From NCBI RefSeq assembly GCF_040253615.1, contig NZ_JBEJGY010000004.1, positions 4,712,001-4,776,000 on the forward strand: DNA of 64,000 nucleotides, in the 5' to 3' direction. Numbering within the stretch: position 1 is the stretch's first letter; each line of letters begins with the position of its first letter. Under the pieces are notes generated by a model. The model was not told the origin of the DNA, searched no databases, and worked only from the letters and a program-made list of their open reading frames with translations. Both the position numbers and the translations under genes were made by a program. Positions 38,204 through 47,379 of this stretch are shown here, piece after piece. This DNA comes from Streptomyces sp. Edi4 (lineage in GTDB: Bacteria; Actinomycetota; Actinomycetes; Streptomycetales; Streptomycetaceae).

Positions 38204-39347
38204 AGCTGTCACGCGTTACGACTTCGGGTCCAGCCACCCGATGGATCCGGTACGGCTCGCGCTGACCATGGGTCTGGTGCGGGCGTACGGTCTCGACCGG
38301 CAGGTCGATGTCGTGGCCGGGCGGGCGGCGGGGGACTCCACGCTGCGGCTGGTGCACCGGCAGGACTACATCGACGCGGTACGGGCCGCTTCGGCCGACC
38401 CGCGTGCCGCCGACACCTCCTACGGGCTCGGGACGGTGGACGATCCCGCGTTCGCGGGGATGCACGAGGCGTCCGCGCTGATCGCGGGCCAGTCGGTGGC
38501 GGCGGCCGAGGCGGTGTGGGCGGGTGAGGCCTCCCACGCGGTCAACTTCGCGGGCGGGCTCCACCACGCGATGCCGGGCGGGGCGGCCGGGTTCTGCGTC
38601 TACAACGACGCGGCGCTCGCGATCGCGCGCCTTCTTGAGCTCGGCGTCGAGCGAGTCGCGTACGTCGATGTCGATGTGCACCACGGGGACGGGGTGCAGG
38701 CGGCGTTCTGGGAGGACCCCCGGGTCCTGACGGTCTCGCTGCACGAGCATCCCCGCCTGCTGTTCCCCGGGACGGGGTGGCCCGAGGAGACCGGGGCGGA
38801 CGGGCCCGGCGAGGGCTCCGCGGTCAATCTCGCGCTGCCGGCCGGGACGGGGGACGCGGGGTGGCTGCGGGCGTTCCACGCGGTGGTGCCGGAGCTCGTC
38901 GCCGACTTCCGGCCGCAGGTGCTGGTCACACAGCACGGGGCCGACACGCACTTCGAGGATCCGCTGGCGCATCTGGCGGTCTCGCTGGACGCGCAACGGG
39001 AGGTGCAGGCGGCCTGCCACTCCCTGGCGCACGAGTACGTCGAGGGGGCGAAATGGGTCGCGCTCGGGGGCGGGGGGTACGCGGTGGTGGACGTGGTGCC
39101 GCGGTCCTGGACGCATCTGGTGGGCATCGCCGCGCATGCGCCCGTCGATCCCGCGTCGGTGATTCCTTCGTCCTGGCGGGACGAAGTATTCGCGCGTACA
39201 CGGGAGTTGGGGCCGGGGCGGATGACTGATGGGCGGGCGGTGTCCTGGCGGGGGTGGGACGAGGGGTATGACCCGGCGGACCGGCTCGACCAGGCGGTGC
39301 TCGCGACGCGGCGCGCGGCGTTTCCTCTGCGGGGGTTGCTGCCGTAG
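38172..39347 (+). CDS. acuC: Histone deacetylase-family protein (AcuC-like)
   Basis: The 391-residue zinc hydrolase has the arginase/deacetylase pattern: HHAMPGGAAGFCVYND, the metal site DVDVHHGDGVQ, and TQHGADTHFEDPLAHL. AcuC-type enzymes deacetylate proteins such as acetyl-CoA synthetase. The ATG at 38172 lies inside the end of the MFS gene and is preceded by TACGGT (38159-38164), so a promoter inside the upstream gene is possible. Confidence 0.9.
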   Translation: MSGRALLMWDEAVTRYDFGSSHPMDPVRLALTMGLVRAYGLDRQVDVVAGRAAGDSTLRLVHRQDYIDAVRAASADPRAADTSYGLGTVDDPAFAGMHEASALIAGQSVAAAEAVWAGEASHAVNFAGGLHHAMPGGAAGFCVYNDAALAIARLLELGVERVAYVDVDVHHGDGVQAAFWEDPRVLTVSLHEHPRLLFPGTGWPEETGADGPGEGSAVNLALPAGTGDAGWLRAFHAVVPELVADFRPQVLVTQHGADTHFEDPLAHLAVSLDAQREVQAACHSLAHEYVEGAKWVALGGGGYAVVDVVPRSWTHLVGIAAHAPVDPASVIPSSWRDEVFARTRELGPGRMTDGRAVSWRGWDEGYDPADRLDQAVLATRRAAFPLRGLLP

Positions 39348-39523
39348 GGGGTTGCTGCCGCAAGGGGGCGCCGGGGCCGGGCCTCTGGGGCTGGGGTTGC
39401 CTGTGATGGGCGGTGCCAAATAGTCGGGGTTCCGGCCCATCCGGGTCGGGCGTTAGGCCAAGTGTGGGGTGGCGGGCGGGAATTGGCCCGAGCGGGTGGG
39501 GGGTGCGGGAGCATCGTGGGGTG

Positions 39524-40336
39524 GTGAGCATCGGGGCGCTGCGGGCGCACCTTCTGGCGGCCAGACTGGCGGGGCCGGTGGCCACCCCGCGCGAGGAAAG
39601 CCTGCGCAGCTACCGGCTGTTCGCGGCGCGGGACCCACGCGTCACGCTGGGCCTCGACCCCGAATGGGGCTGGGGCGAGCGGGACTTGCTGCGGCTCATG
39701 GCGGACAAGTGCGGGGTGAGCGACGACCCGGGGCATGTGAGCGGGCCCGATGTCATTGATCCCGAGCGGACCCTGGCGGGGCTCGACGCGTTCGCGGCGC
39801 GGCTCGGCGCCGTGGCCGCTCGACGCGGCGCGGTGCTCATCGGCACGGGGCATCCGCACCGCCTGCTCGGTTTCTACGCCGCCCTCGCGGACGCTTTGTC
39901 GGCGGCGGGATGCCCTGTCCTCACCCCGGCGCAGGGTAGCTCTGTCGACATAACGACCCGGTTCGGCGTACGCACGTACAACCTTGACTACGTACGGGGA
40001 GTCGCGTTGGTGCGGGAACCCGGCGCACGGGTCGCCGGGAACGAGACCGGCGCGCACAGCCATTCCCCGCTCCCGGTTCGGCTGGCCCTGGGGGCCGCGG
40101 CGGGGGCTTCGGGGCGAGTTCCCGATCTTGTGATCGGGGACCACGGATGGGTCTGCGGGGCAGGTCAGCTGGGCATTGAAGCGGTGGGCCTGGCCGACAC
40201 CGACGACCCGGCGCTGTTCGTCGGCGAGGCCGAGGGGCGAGTGGCGGTGGCCGTTCCGGTTGATGACGGCGTGCGGTCGGATTACTACCGGCCGCTTACT
40301 CGCTATGTACTCAATCGAGCGTGTCTGTCACAGTAG
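39524..40336 (+). CDS. Conserved actinobacterial phosphatase-like protein
   Basis: The 270-residue protein has conserved blocks VLIGTGHPHRLLGFY, NETGAHSHSPLPV and VIGDHGWVCGAGQLG with several His/Asp residues. Related Streptomyces proteins are commonly annotated as phosphatases, but I see no classical motif that proves it. The start is uncertain between GTG at 39521 and 39524; the latter gives VSIGALRAHL, matching relatives as I remember them. It follows the acuC-like gene on the same strand, 176 bases apart. Confidence 0.7.
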   Translation: MSIGALRAHLLAARLAGPVATPREESLRSYRLFAARDPRVTLGLDPEWGWGERDLLRLMADKCGVSDDPGHVSGPDVIDPERTLAGLDAFAARLGAVAARRGAVLIGTGHPHRLLGFYAALADALSAAGCPVLTPAQGSSVDITTRFGVRTYNLDYVRGVALVREPGARVAGNETGAHSHSPLPVRLALGAAAGASGRVPDLVIGDHGWVCGAGQLGIEAVGLADTDDPALFVGEAEGRVAVAVPVDDGVRSDYYRPLTRYVLNRACLSQ

Positions 40337-40464
40337 GCGGCCGGTCGGGGCTCCTCTTCCCCACTCGCACCACCCGCCCCTAGTCTGGGGAGTGAGCGCA
40401 CAGCGACGTTGAGTCACCGGAGGGGAAGCCGGTGCGCGTTCGGTGCGGAAGGTACAGGTGGGTC

Positions 40465-40677
40465 ATGACTGCTGGGAGTGACAGGCCTCTCAACGAGGTC
40501 AAGTTCCTGACCGTGGCGGAAGTCGCCTCGGTGATGCGAGTGTCCAAGATGACCGTGTACCGCTTGGTGCACAGCGGTCATCTGCCGGCGATCCGGGTGG
40601 GCAGGTCCTTCCGGGTGCCGGAGCAAGCAGTTCACGAGTATCTCCGCGAGTCCTTCGTGGGGGTGGAGACGGCCTGA
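40465..40677 (+). CDS. Excisionase-fold helix-turn-helix protein (BldC-like group)
   Basis: The 70-residue protein is almost entirely a MerR-type/excisionase DNA-binding domain: FLTVAEVASVMRVSKMTVYR, then HLPAIRVGRSFRVPEQ. It is of the same small-protein class as BldC but is not its close copy. The ATG at 40465 follows AGGTGGG. bS22 lies 120 bases downstream on the same strand. Targets are unknown. Confidence 0.88.
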   Translation: MTAGSDRPLNEVKFLTVAEVASVMRVSKMTVYRLVHSGHLPAIRVGRSFRVPEQAVHEYLRESFVGVETA

Positions 40678-40797
40678 GGGAGCCACGCGTTCCCCTCGGA
40701 TTACGTCCCTCACTCGGCGGCAGGTAGGCTAGGCCGACGTAGGTCGTGTGGGCCCAGACGCCCCGCACCGAGTGAGAAGAAGTGAGCGAGGGTAGTC

Positions 40798-40896
40798 GTG
40801 GGCTCTGTTATCAAGAAGCGGCGCAAGCGGATGGCCAAGAAGAAGCACCGCAAGCTGCTCAAGCGCACGCGCGTTCAGCGTCGCAACAAGAAGTAA
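40798..40896 (+). CDS. Ribosomal protein bS22 (AURKAIP1/COX24 domain)
   Basis: This 32-residue gene reads MGSVIKKRRKRMAKKKHR followed by KLLKRTRVQRRNKK. It is extremely basic and matches the actinobacterial small-subunit protein bS22 described in mycobacterial ribosomes. The start is GTG at 40798 and the stop TAA at 40896. A GAGGGTAG upstream may be the ribosome site. It is followed directly by a perfect hairpin. Confidence 0.93.
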   Translation: MGSVIKKRRKRMAKKKHRKLLKRTRVQRRNKK

Positions 40897-40915
40897 GCGA
40901 ACGCGGTTCGTGAGA

Positions 40916-40953
40916 CACAGCCCTCCCGCCGGATCATCGGCGGGAGGGCTGTG
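40916..40953 (+). terminator. Perfect 16-bp hairpin terminator after bS22
   Basis: CACAGCCCTCCCGCCG (40916-40931) pairs perfectly with 40938-40953 across a 6-base loop. There is no T run. Confidence 0.88.
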
Positions 40954-41076
40954 GCGTGTCCGGACGCGGTTTCTCGGCCATGGACGCGCCCGTGGTCGCC
41001 GCCGCGCGGCCACCAGCCGCTACGGTTGCGGGCAGCGGGCGCAGGGGCGTACCGAGGCCGAAGGAAGGCGCTGATC

Positions 41077-42159
41077 TTGGGGAAGGTCGTGCTCGTCACT
41101 GGAGTGGCCCGGCAACTGGGGGGCCGTCTCGTGCGGCGGATCCAGCGGGATCCCGAGGTCGACCGCGTGATCGGGGTCGACGTGGTCCGGCCGGAGCACT
41201 CGTTGGGGGACGCCGATTTCGTGGCGGCCGACATCCGCCACCCGGCGATCGCCAAGGTGCTCGCGGAATACGGCGTGGACACCGTCGTGCACATGGATGT
41301 GACCGGGACGCCGCTGAGCTCCGGCGGCGGGCGCACCGCGGTCAAGGAGACCAACGTCATCGGCACCATGCAGCTGCTCGGTGCCTGCCAGAAGTCGCCG
41401 ACGGTCAAGCGGCTCGTCGTGAAGTCGAGTACGAGCGTGTACGGGTCCGCGCCGCGCGATCCCGCCGTGTTCACCGAGACCACGCCCCCCAAGTCACTGC
41501 CCAGCGGCGGCTTCGCAAAGGACGCCGTCGAGGTCGAGGGCTATGTGCGCGGCTTCGCGCGGCGCCGGCCCGACGTCGCGGTGTGCGTGCTGCGCTTCGC
41601 CAACATCCTGGGGCCGAGCGCCGACTCGCCGCTCGCGGAGTACTTCTCGCTGCCGGTGCTTCCCACGGTGCTTGGCTATGACCCGCGGTTGCAGTTCGTG
41701 CACGAGGACGATGTGATCGACGTGCTGCGGATCGCTTCGGGCGAGCCCCGGCGTGGCACGCTCAACAGCGGGACCTTCAACGTCGCCGGGGAGGGCGTGC
41801 TGTTGCTTTCGCAGTGTTCGCGGCGGCTGGGGCGGCCCACCGTGCCGGTGCTGCTTCCGGCGGTCCGCTGGGTGGGCAGCGCGCTCAGGACGGTCGGGGT
41901 GACGGACTTCTCACCCGAGCAGATTCGTTTGCTCACCCACGGCAGGGTGGTCAGCACCACCGAGATGCGCGAGACACTGGCCTACGAGCCCACGTACACG
42001 ACCGCCGAGGCGTTCGCGGACTTCGCCCGCAGCAGGGGACCGGGGCTGCTGCCGCCGGACGCGCTGGCCAGGGCGGTCGACCGGGTGGCGGGGCTGCCGT
42101 TCGCGCCTTTCCCCGGCAAGGACCTCGCCGGAGCCACCACCCCTTCGCACGCGGAATGA
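41077..42159 (+). CDS. NAD-dependent epimerase/dehydratase family protein
   Basis: The 360-residue protein begins with the extended-SDR cofactor loop VLVTGVARQLGGRL, and has VVHMDVTGT and VKSSTSVYG segments. The usual YxxxK is not clear (the local sequence is FAKDAVE), so it may be a non-catalytic or divergent member. The TTG at 41077 follows AGGAAGG and gives the family's N-terminus; open frame upstream is not coding. The acyltransferase gene follows 14 bases later, so the two likely form an operon. Confidence 0.85.
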   Translation: MGKVVLVTGVARQLGGRLVRRIQRDPEVDRVIGVDVVRPEHSLGDADFVAADIRHPAIAKVLAEYGVDTVVHMDVTGTPLSSGGGRTAVKETNVIGTMQLLGACQKSPTVKRLVVKSSTSVYGSAPRDPAVFTETTPPKSLPSGGFAKDAVEVEGYVRGFARRRPDVAVCVLRFANILGPSADSPLAEYFSLPVLPTVLGYDPRLQFVHEDDVIDVLRIASGEPRRGTLNSGTFNVAGEGVLLLSQCSRRLGRPTVPVLLPAVRWVGSALRTVGVTDFSPEQIRLLTHGRVVSTTEMRETLAYEPTYTTAEAFADFARSRGPGLLPPDALARAVDRVAGLPFAPFPGKDLAGATTPSHAE

Positions 42160-42173
42160 GGAGCGCACCAACG

Positions 42174-43265
42174 ATGGCGGACGCCAAGGTCATCCCGTTC
42201 GACGACGACCGCTCGCGCCAGGGCGCGCAGCGCGCCGGCCGCAGGCGCCCCGCGGGCCGCCGCACGGCCGAGACCGGCGCCGCGCAGGTCCCGTCCCCCG
42301 CCGCGCCGGTCAGCGCTCTGCCGGGCGCACAGGGGCCCGGAGAGCGGCCTTCCGGCGGCCGGGGGCCCGGGGACAGGGTGAACGCGGCGGCCGAGGCCTC
42401 CGGGGCCCCGGAGGAGCGGCGCGGGGGCGACTGGGACCGGCGGATCGCGGGCGGCCTGTCGTTCCTGCGGCGGCGGATCACCGGCGAGTACGACGTCGAC
42501 GAGTTCGGCTACGACGCGGAACTGACCGACCAGGTCCTGATGTCGATCCTGCGGCCGTTCTTCGACAAGTACTTCCGGGTGGAGGTCAAGGGCGTCGAGA
42601 ACATCCCCGCCGACGGCGGGGCGCTGGTCGTCGCCAACCATTCGGGGACGCTGCCGCTCGACGGTCTGATGATGCAGGTGGCGGTGCACGACCATCATCC
42701 CGCCGGGCGCCATCTGCGGCTGCTCGCGGCCGATCTGGTGTTCATGCTGCCGGTCGTCAACGAGCTGGCCCGCAAGGCCGGGCACACGCTGGCCTGTTCC
42801 GAGGACGCGCAGGCGCTGCTTGAGCGGGGCGAGGTGGTCGGGGTGATGCCCGAGGGGTTCAAGGGCATCGGCAAGCCGTTCGGCGAGCGCTACAAGCTCC
42901 AGCGGTTCGGCCGGGGCGGTTTCGTGTCGACCGCGCTGAAGGCCGGTACGCCCATCGTGCCGTGCTCGATCGTGGGGGCCGAGGAGATCTACCCGATGAT
43001 CGGGAACTCCAGGACGCTCGCCCGGCTGCTCGGCGTCCCGTACTTCCCGATCACGCCGACGTTCCCCTGGCTCGGGCCCGCGGGCCTGGTGCCGCTGCCG
43101 ACGAAGTGGACCATCCAGTTCGGCGAGCCGATCCCGACGGACGGGTACCCGCCGGAGGCGGCGGAGGATCCGATGCTGATGTTCAACCTCACCGACCAGG
43201 TGCGGGAGCAGATCCAGCACACGCTGTACAAGCTGCTTGTGCAGCGGCGGTCCGTGTTCTTCTGA
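42174..43265 (+). CDS. Lysophospholipid acyltransferase (PlsC-like)
   Basis: The 363-residue protein has a disordered Ala/Gly/Arg-rich N-terminal 90 residues. The glycerolipid acyltransferase domain follows, with the catalytic H-x4-D in NHSGTLPLD and the substrate motif MPEGFKGIGKPF. It should transfer an acyl chain at the membrane. The ATG at 42174 has AGGAG 10 bases upstream. The gene pairs with the epimerase-family gene before it. Confidence 0.9.
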   Translation: MADAKVIPFDDDRSRQGAQRAGRRRPAGRRTAETGAAQVPSPAAPVSALPGAQGPGERPSGGRGPGDRVNAAAEASGAPEERRGGDWDRRIAGGLSFLRRRITGEYDVDEFGYDAELTDQVLMSILRPFFDKYFRVEVKGVENIPADGGALVVANHSGTLPLDGLMMQVAVHDHHPAGRHLRLLAADLVFMLPVVNELARKAGHTLACSEDAQALLERGEVVGVMPEGFKGIGKPFGERYKLQRFGRGGFVSTALKAGTPIVPCSIVGAEEIYPMIGNSRTLARLLGVPYFPITPTFPWLGPAGLVPLPTKWTIQFGEPIPTDGYPPEAAEDPMLMFNLTDQVREQIQHTLYKLLVQRRSVFF

Positions 43266-43322
43266 GCGGTTCTCCTCGGGGCCGGCCGGAATCGTTCATC
43301 TTCGTACGGAAGGGGATGCGTG

Positions 43323-43364
43323 CGGGAAGGGAGGGGCCGGACTGTCCCGGCCCCTCCCTTCCCG
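43323..43364. terminator. 18-bp perfect hairpin between convergent genes
   Basis: CGGGAAGGGAGGGGCCGG (43323-43340) pairs perfectly with 43347-43364 across a 6-base loop. It lies between the acyltransferase stop and the convergent rsbN stop and can serve both. Confidence 0.88.
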
Positions 43365-43390
43365 CGTGCGTTACGGGTGTCCTCCTGGCG

Positions 43391-44584
43391 CTACTCCGCC
43401 TTGTCCGCGTCGATGCCCAGGCCCGGGAGCAGACCGGGCAGGAGCGGGGGCAAGGTGACGTCCGGGACCGGGGGTTTGGCCGTCTTGCCGGAGGGCGCGG
43501 GCGTGGTGCTGCCCGTGCCCGGCTCGAACAGGCCGCCCGTGTTGCCGCCGAGCAGCCCCTCGTTGGAGGGCGTGCCGGAGGGCTGCTGCGGCTTTCCGCT
43601 GGTGGCGGGGGCGCCGTGCCGGGAGGCGGAGCCCGATGAGGGCGCGAACGGCGTGGACGGGCGGGTCGCGCCCGGAGTGCCGGCGGGGTGCGAGGTGTTC
43701 TGCCCCTGCCGGGTGTGGGTCGTGGACGTCGACTTGGGCAGCAGCGACTGGAGCGGCCCGACCTCTTGGTCTATGGCGGCAAAGACCGAACTCACCTTGT
43801 CGCCCACGTCCGACAGCTGCGGGGGCAGTTTGCCGCGCAGCTTGCTCCAGCTCTCGCGGTGCGCCTGCGAGAAGGAGTTCAGCGCGGCGATGGGGCCGAG
43901 CGAGCCGTCCTTCGCATAGGCCTGGTGCAGCAGGCGGTGGGCCTCCGCTGCGTCGTGCTCCATGCCGCTGAGCGCCCGTCTGACCTCGCCGAGCTGTTCA
44001 TGGTCGAGGTCGCCCGCCCGGACCCGCTCCATGAGGCGGCGCGCCTCGGAGAGCCGGGTCGATGCCTGGTCGAGGTAGATCTCGCCCCGGGCGGCGTCGT
44101 CGTCGGCCATGCCGAGCTTGAGGTCCTCCATGCCGCGTTTGAGCCCGTACAGGGAATCACCGGGCAGGGCGTCGGAACTGGCAGCGGCCACGCCGCTGAA
44201 CGCTCCAGCGGCCACACCGATGCTCAGGCCGCCCGCCGCGATGCCCTTGGACCAGCGGGAGCGGGGGCGCAATTTCCGGAGCGACGTCGCCCGGTGGGCG
44301 CCGCGGCCGGTCCGCTGTTCGGGCACCTGAGGGTCGGCGGCACCGCCGCCGGCGAACATCCGCTCCATCTCGGCCATGAGCAGCGCCCGCTGCTCGACCT
44401 TGACCTGCGGGTCCATCTCCGGTTTCGGCAGTTCGCCGAGCCCACCCGCCAGGGTCAACAGCCTGCCGGTCTCGGCCTGTTCGGCCGCGCCGGTCTCGGG
44501 TGTCTCCTGGTCGGCCGCCGAGGCTTCTTCCAGGGCCTGGGCGAAGGCGTTCGCCCGCCGGTGCGCCGATACGTTCGCGATCAC
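43391..44584 (-). CDS. rsbN: RsbN, membrane anti-sigma factor for BldN
   Basis: The 397-residue protein has a cytosolic N-terminus (about 100 residues), one membrane helix near 118-138 (GIAAGGLSIGVAAGAFSGV) and a large extracellular part with helices and a Pro/Ser/Thr-rich tail. It carries the SSDALPGDSLYGLKRGME segment of the DUF5667 type. RsbN holds BldN inactive at the membrane in Streptomyces; the position directly after bldN supports the call. The GTG at 44584 has GAGGAGG 8 bases upstream; a GTG three codons earlier overlaps that site. The 296 bases between bldN and rsbN hold no gene but contain a doubled ACGAAAGATGA near 44748. Confidence 0.9.
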   Translation of the reverse strand: MIANVSAHRRANAFAQALEEASAADQETPETGAAEQAETGRLLTLAGGLGELPKPEMDPQVKVEQRALLMAEMERMFAGGGAADPQVPEQRTGRGAHRATSLRKLRPRSRWSKGIAAGGLSIGVAAGAFSGVAAASSDALPGDSLYGLKRGMEDLKLGMADDDAARGEIYLDQASTRLSEARRLMERVRAGDLDHEQLGEVRRALSGMEHDAAEAHRLLHQAYAKDGSLGPIAALNSFSQAHRESWSKLRGKLPPQLSDVGDKVSSVFAAIDQEVGPLQSLLPKSTSTTHTRQGQNTSHPAGTPGATRPSTPFAPSSGSASRHGAPATSGKPQQPSGTPSNEGLLGGNTGGLFEPGTGSTTPAPSGKTAKPPVPDVTLPPLLPGLLPGLGIDADKAE

Positions 44585-44880
44585 TGGCGGCACCTCCTCT
44601 CGTCATCACGGTCGACTCCCCAAGGGGCCTGGAAGGTTGCACGCCTTGAGCCCATCCACACGATCGAGTGAGTGGCCATGGGCATGGCGTGACCACAGGG
44701 AGCCTTCATCCCGCACAACGACGGACGCGGCACTTGGGTTACGGACGAAAGATGAGACGAAAGATGATCGGACCAGAGCGTCATGGAGTGCTCGCGGACG
44801 GTGAGTTGGACCCGCCTTCGACGAGTGGGCGGGTGAGCGGGCCGGCGGGCCGGCGTATGTGGACCGGCGGCGCCGGACGG

Positions 44881-45669
44881 TCAGCGGGCGTCTTCCGGCA
44901 GGAGCCGCGCGAGCGTGCGCACGGCCCGGTACTGGAGGGTCTTGATCGCGCCCTCGTTCTTGCCCATGACACGGGCGGTCTCGGCGACCGAGAGGCCCTG
45001 GAGGAAGCGCAGGGTCACGCACTCCTGCTGCTGCGGATTGAGCTTGCGTACGGCTTCGAGCAGGGCCGCGTTGGACAGCGACTCCAGGACGGAGTCCTCG
45101 GGTGAGCGCTCGACCTCGTTGGCGTCGAGCATTTCGCCGGTGGTCACTTCGAGCCGGAACCGGCTCGACTTGAAGTGGTCGGCGACCAGGTTGCGCGCGA
45201 TCGTGACCAGCCAGGCTCCGAAGTCGCGGCCCTGCCAGGTGAAGGTGGAGATCCGGCGCAGGGCGCGCAGGAACGTCTCGCTGGTGAGGTCCTCGGCCGT
45301 CGCCTTGCCGCCGACGCGGTAGTAGATGTAGCGGTAGACCGTGTCGCTGTACTGGTTGTAGAGCCGGCCGAAGGCGTCGGCCTCGCCGGCCTGCGCGCGC
45401 TCGACGAGGTCCATCATGCGGGCGCTGTCGCTGTCGGCGGTGGGCCGGCGGGCGGTGGGCGTCGCGGACGTGCCCGTGCTGCGGCCGCCGCTCCGTCTAC
45501 CGACTGCGGCACCACCGTCGGCCAGGGCGTAGCAGGGCCCGACGGGTGTTGCGGTGGCGAAGGCAGGGGCGCCGGCGTACGCGGTGGGGACGAAGACGCG
45601 CAGGCGGTCGACGACCGCCCCGCGCAGCGTAGCCAGGCCCGAGGCGTCAACCCCGACGTGTGGGTACAC
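44881..45669 (-). CDS. bldN: Developmental ECF sigma factor BldN (pro-form)
   Basis: The 262-residue ECF sigma factor controls aerial-hypha genes such as chaplins and rodlins. Residues 1-85 are the N-terminal extension (VYPHVGVDASGLATLRG at the start) typical of pro-BldN, which is removed by proteolysis. Region 2 (DAFGRLYNQYSDTVYRYIYY, FGAWLVTIARNLVADHF) and region 4 (LNPQQQECVTLRFLQGLSVA, then ETARVMGKNEGAIKT) follow. The GTG at 45669 follows GGGAG closely and matches the known N-terminus as I remember it; an upstream start at 45723 exists. bldN is a BldD target in S. coelicolor, but I could not place a BldD box with confidence. Confidence 0.93.
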   Translation of the reverse strand: MYPHVGVDASGLATLRGAVVDRLRVFVPTAYAGAPAFATATPVGPCYALADGGAAVGRRSGGRSTGTSATPTARRPTADSDSARMMDLVERAQAGEADAFGRLYNQYSDTVYRYIYYRVGGKATAEDLTSETFLRALRRISTFTWQGRDFGAWLVTIARNLVADHFKSSRFRLEVTTGEMLDANEVERSPEDSVLESLSNAALLEAVRKLNPQQQECVTLRFLQGLSVAETARVMGKNEGAIKTLQYRAVRTLARLLPEDAR

Positions 45670-46377
45670 GGGACTCCCAGAGGCAGAGCTTCCATCACGT
45701 GCAGTGCGGAACCGTTCACCCATCGTGGCGATGTACGGGTTCCGGATTGCGTCTGAGGAGAATAACGCTTCGTACAGGGAGCGCTACACCCAGTTGCTCA
45801 AATCGTCGATTACGTCGCTTCTGTTACGTCTATGCGGCTGTTCAAGGCACGCAAGGTGACCAGAAGTTGATCGAGTTGCTTTCGGATCTGCCCGCGCGGG
45901 GGATCTGTTGTGCCCGAGCAGGGGCAACGGGGCTGGCGGGCCATGGGGGGCGGGGCGAAACCCCCGCAATCGAAAATCCCGGCGCCGGGCGGGCCCGCGT
46001 GACGGACAGTGGCGGCGGGTCGCCGCGCCGGACGCGGGCCCGGGGGCTCCGCCCCGAACCCAGGTGGGCCCCTCCCCGCCCTTCCCTGAACCCTCCGGGT
46101 GATGAAGGGCCGGGCGCCGGACCCCGTTCGCGCCACAAGGGCGCTCGTCCTCGAACTCGCCCGAGGCGTCAAGGGCCGGGGGAGACCCCGGGGCGGGCTG
46201 AAGACGCCCGTGCGGACCGGCGCCGGATGCCCAGGGGCGCGGGGAGCTGCGCGACCAGCCACGCACGGCCCCGCAGGGCGTCAAGACGGAATCCGGTGTC
46301 GAGCGATCGCGCACGGCCCGCAGGCGTGAAGGCGAACCGGCACCTCGCGGCCCGCGGAAGACGCGTCCGCCCGGGTC
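45670..46377. other. bldN upstream region and repeat-family sequence
   Basis: No convincing gene is seen in these 708 bases. The first 200 should hold the bldN promoter, transcribed leftward. Between about 46030 and 46280 lie elements of the dispersed repeat family: GGGGCTCCGCCCC, GGCGCTCGTCCTCGAAC, and near 46226-46260 a GCGCGGGGAGCTGCGCG copy on the opposite strand. Confidence 0.6.
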
Positions 46378-47379
46378 TCAGCGGCGGCGGCGGTGGAGTG
46401 CGACCGCGGCCGCAGTGCCGCCGGCCAGGGCGCCGACGCCGGCCGCCGCCGGAATGCCCACCTTCGCGGCCTTGCGGCCGGTCCGGTAGTCCCGCAGCCG
46501 CCACTCCCGGTCCCGCGCGTGCCTGCGCAGTTTCGCGTCCGGGTTGATCGCATAGGGGTGGCCGACCAGCGAGAGCATGGGGATGTCGTTGTGCGAGTCG
46601 CTGTAGGCGGCACACCGGTTCAGGTCGAGCCCTTCGGCGGCGGCGAGCGCCCGTACCGCCTCCGCCTTGGCGGGCCCGTGCAGCGGCTCGCCCACCAGGC
46701 GTCCCGTATAGACACCGTCCACGGATTCGGCGACCGTGCCGAGCGCGCCCGTCAGGCCGAGCCGGCGGGCGATGATCGTGGCGGTCTCGACCGGGGCGGC
46801 CGTCACCAGCCACACCTTCTGGCCCGCGTCGAGGTGGGCCTGGGCGAGGGCGCGGGTGCCGGGCCAGATGCGGTCGGCCATGTACTCGTCGTAGATCTCC
46901 TCGCCGATCGACATCAGCTCGGAGACGCGGTGGCCCTTGACGATGGACAGCGCGCTGTCACGGGCGTCCTGCATGTGCTCGGGGTCCTCGACCCCGGCCA
47001 GCCGGAACCAGGCCTGCTGCCAGGCGAAGCGCGCCAGTTCGCGGCGCTGGAAGAACTGCCGTTTGTACAGGCCGCGCCCGAAGTGGAAGAGAGCGGCGCC
47101 CTGCATCACGGTGTTGTCGAGGTCGAAGAAGGCGGCGGCCAGGTTGTCGCCGACGACGGGGAACTCCGGCTCGGACGGCTTCCCGTCCGCCTCGGTCCCG
47201 GCCTGCCCGGCCCGCCCTGCGGCCTGCCCGGCCCGCCCTGCGGCCTGCCCGGCCGGTTGCGCCAGTTCCGCCAGCTCACGCGAGGTCTTGCGGGCGGCCT
47301 CGGCTGCGGCCTCGCCGGCCAGCACACTGCGTGCTGTCGCCGAGCGCCCACGACGGGTGAACCATCCCAGTACGGCCAT
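46378..47379 (-). CDS. HAD-IB family phosphatase with C-terminal membrane segment
   Basis: The 333-residue protein has an Ala/Gly/Gln-rich N-terminal 75 residues with repeated AGQAAGR units. A SerB/CicA-like HAD domain follows (AAFFDLDNTVMQGAAL with the nucleophile Asp; WLVTAAPVETA; AYSDSHNDIPML). A hydrophobic C-terminal helix (VGIPAAAGVGALAGGTAAA) ends in an arginine cluster. Family members dephosphorylate phosphoserine or lipid phosphates; the tail anchor suggests a membrane substrate, which is inference. The ATG at 47379 has TATGCT 6 bases upstream. Confidence 0.87.
   Translation of the reverse strand: MAVLGWFTRRGRSATARSVLAGEAAAEAARKTSRELAELAQPAGQAAGRAGQAAGRAGQAGTEADGKPSEPEFPVVGDNLAAAFFDLDNTVMQGAALFHFGRGLYKRQFFQRRELARFAWQQAWFRLAGVEDPEHMQDARDSALSIVKGHRVSELMSIGEEIYDEYMADRIWPGTRALAQAHLDAGQKVWLVTAAPVETATIIARRLGLTGALGTVAESVDGVYTGRLVGEPLHGPAKAEAVRALAAAEGLDLNRCAAYSDSHNDIPMLSLVGHPYAINPDAKLRRHARDREWRLRDYRTGRKAAKVGIPAAAGVGALAGGTAAAVALHRRRR
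47201..47254. repeat. 21-bp in-frame tandem repeat
   Basis: GCCTGCCCGGCCCGCCCTGC plus G repeats exactly at 47201-47221 and 47222-47242, with a partial third copy to 47254. It encodes the AGQAAGR repeats of the HAD-IB protein, so copy changes would keep the frame. Confidence 0.9.

Noticed and set aside
45670..45860. BldD binding box upstream of bldN
   Set aside because: Half-sites such as GGTGA occur, but no full symmetric site could be placed with confidence.
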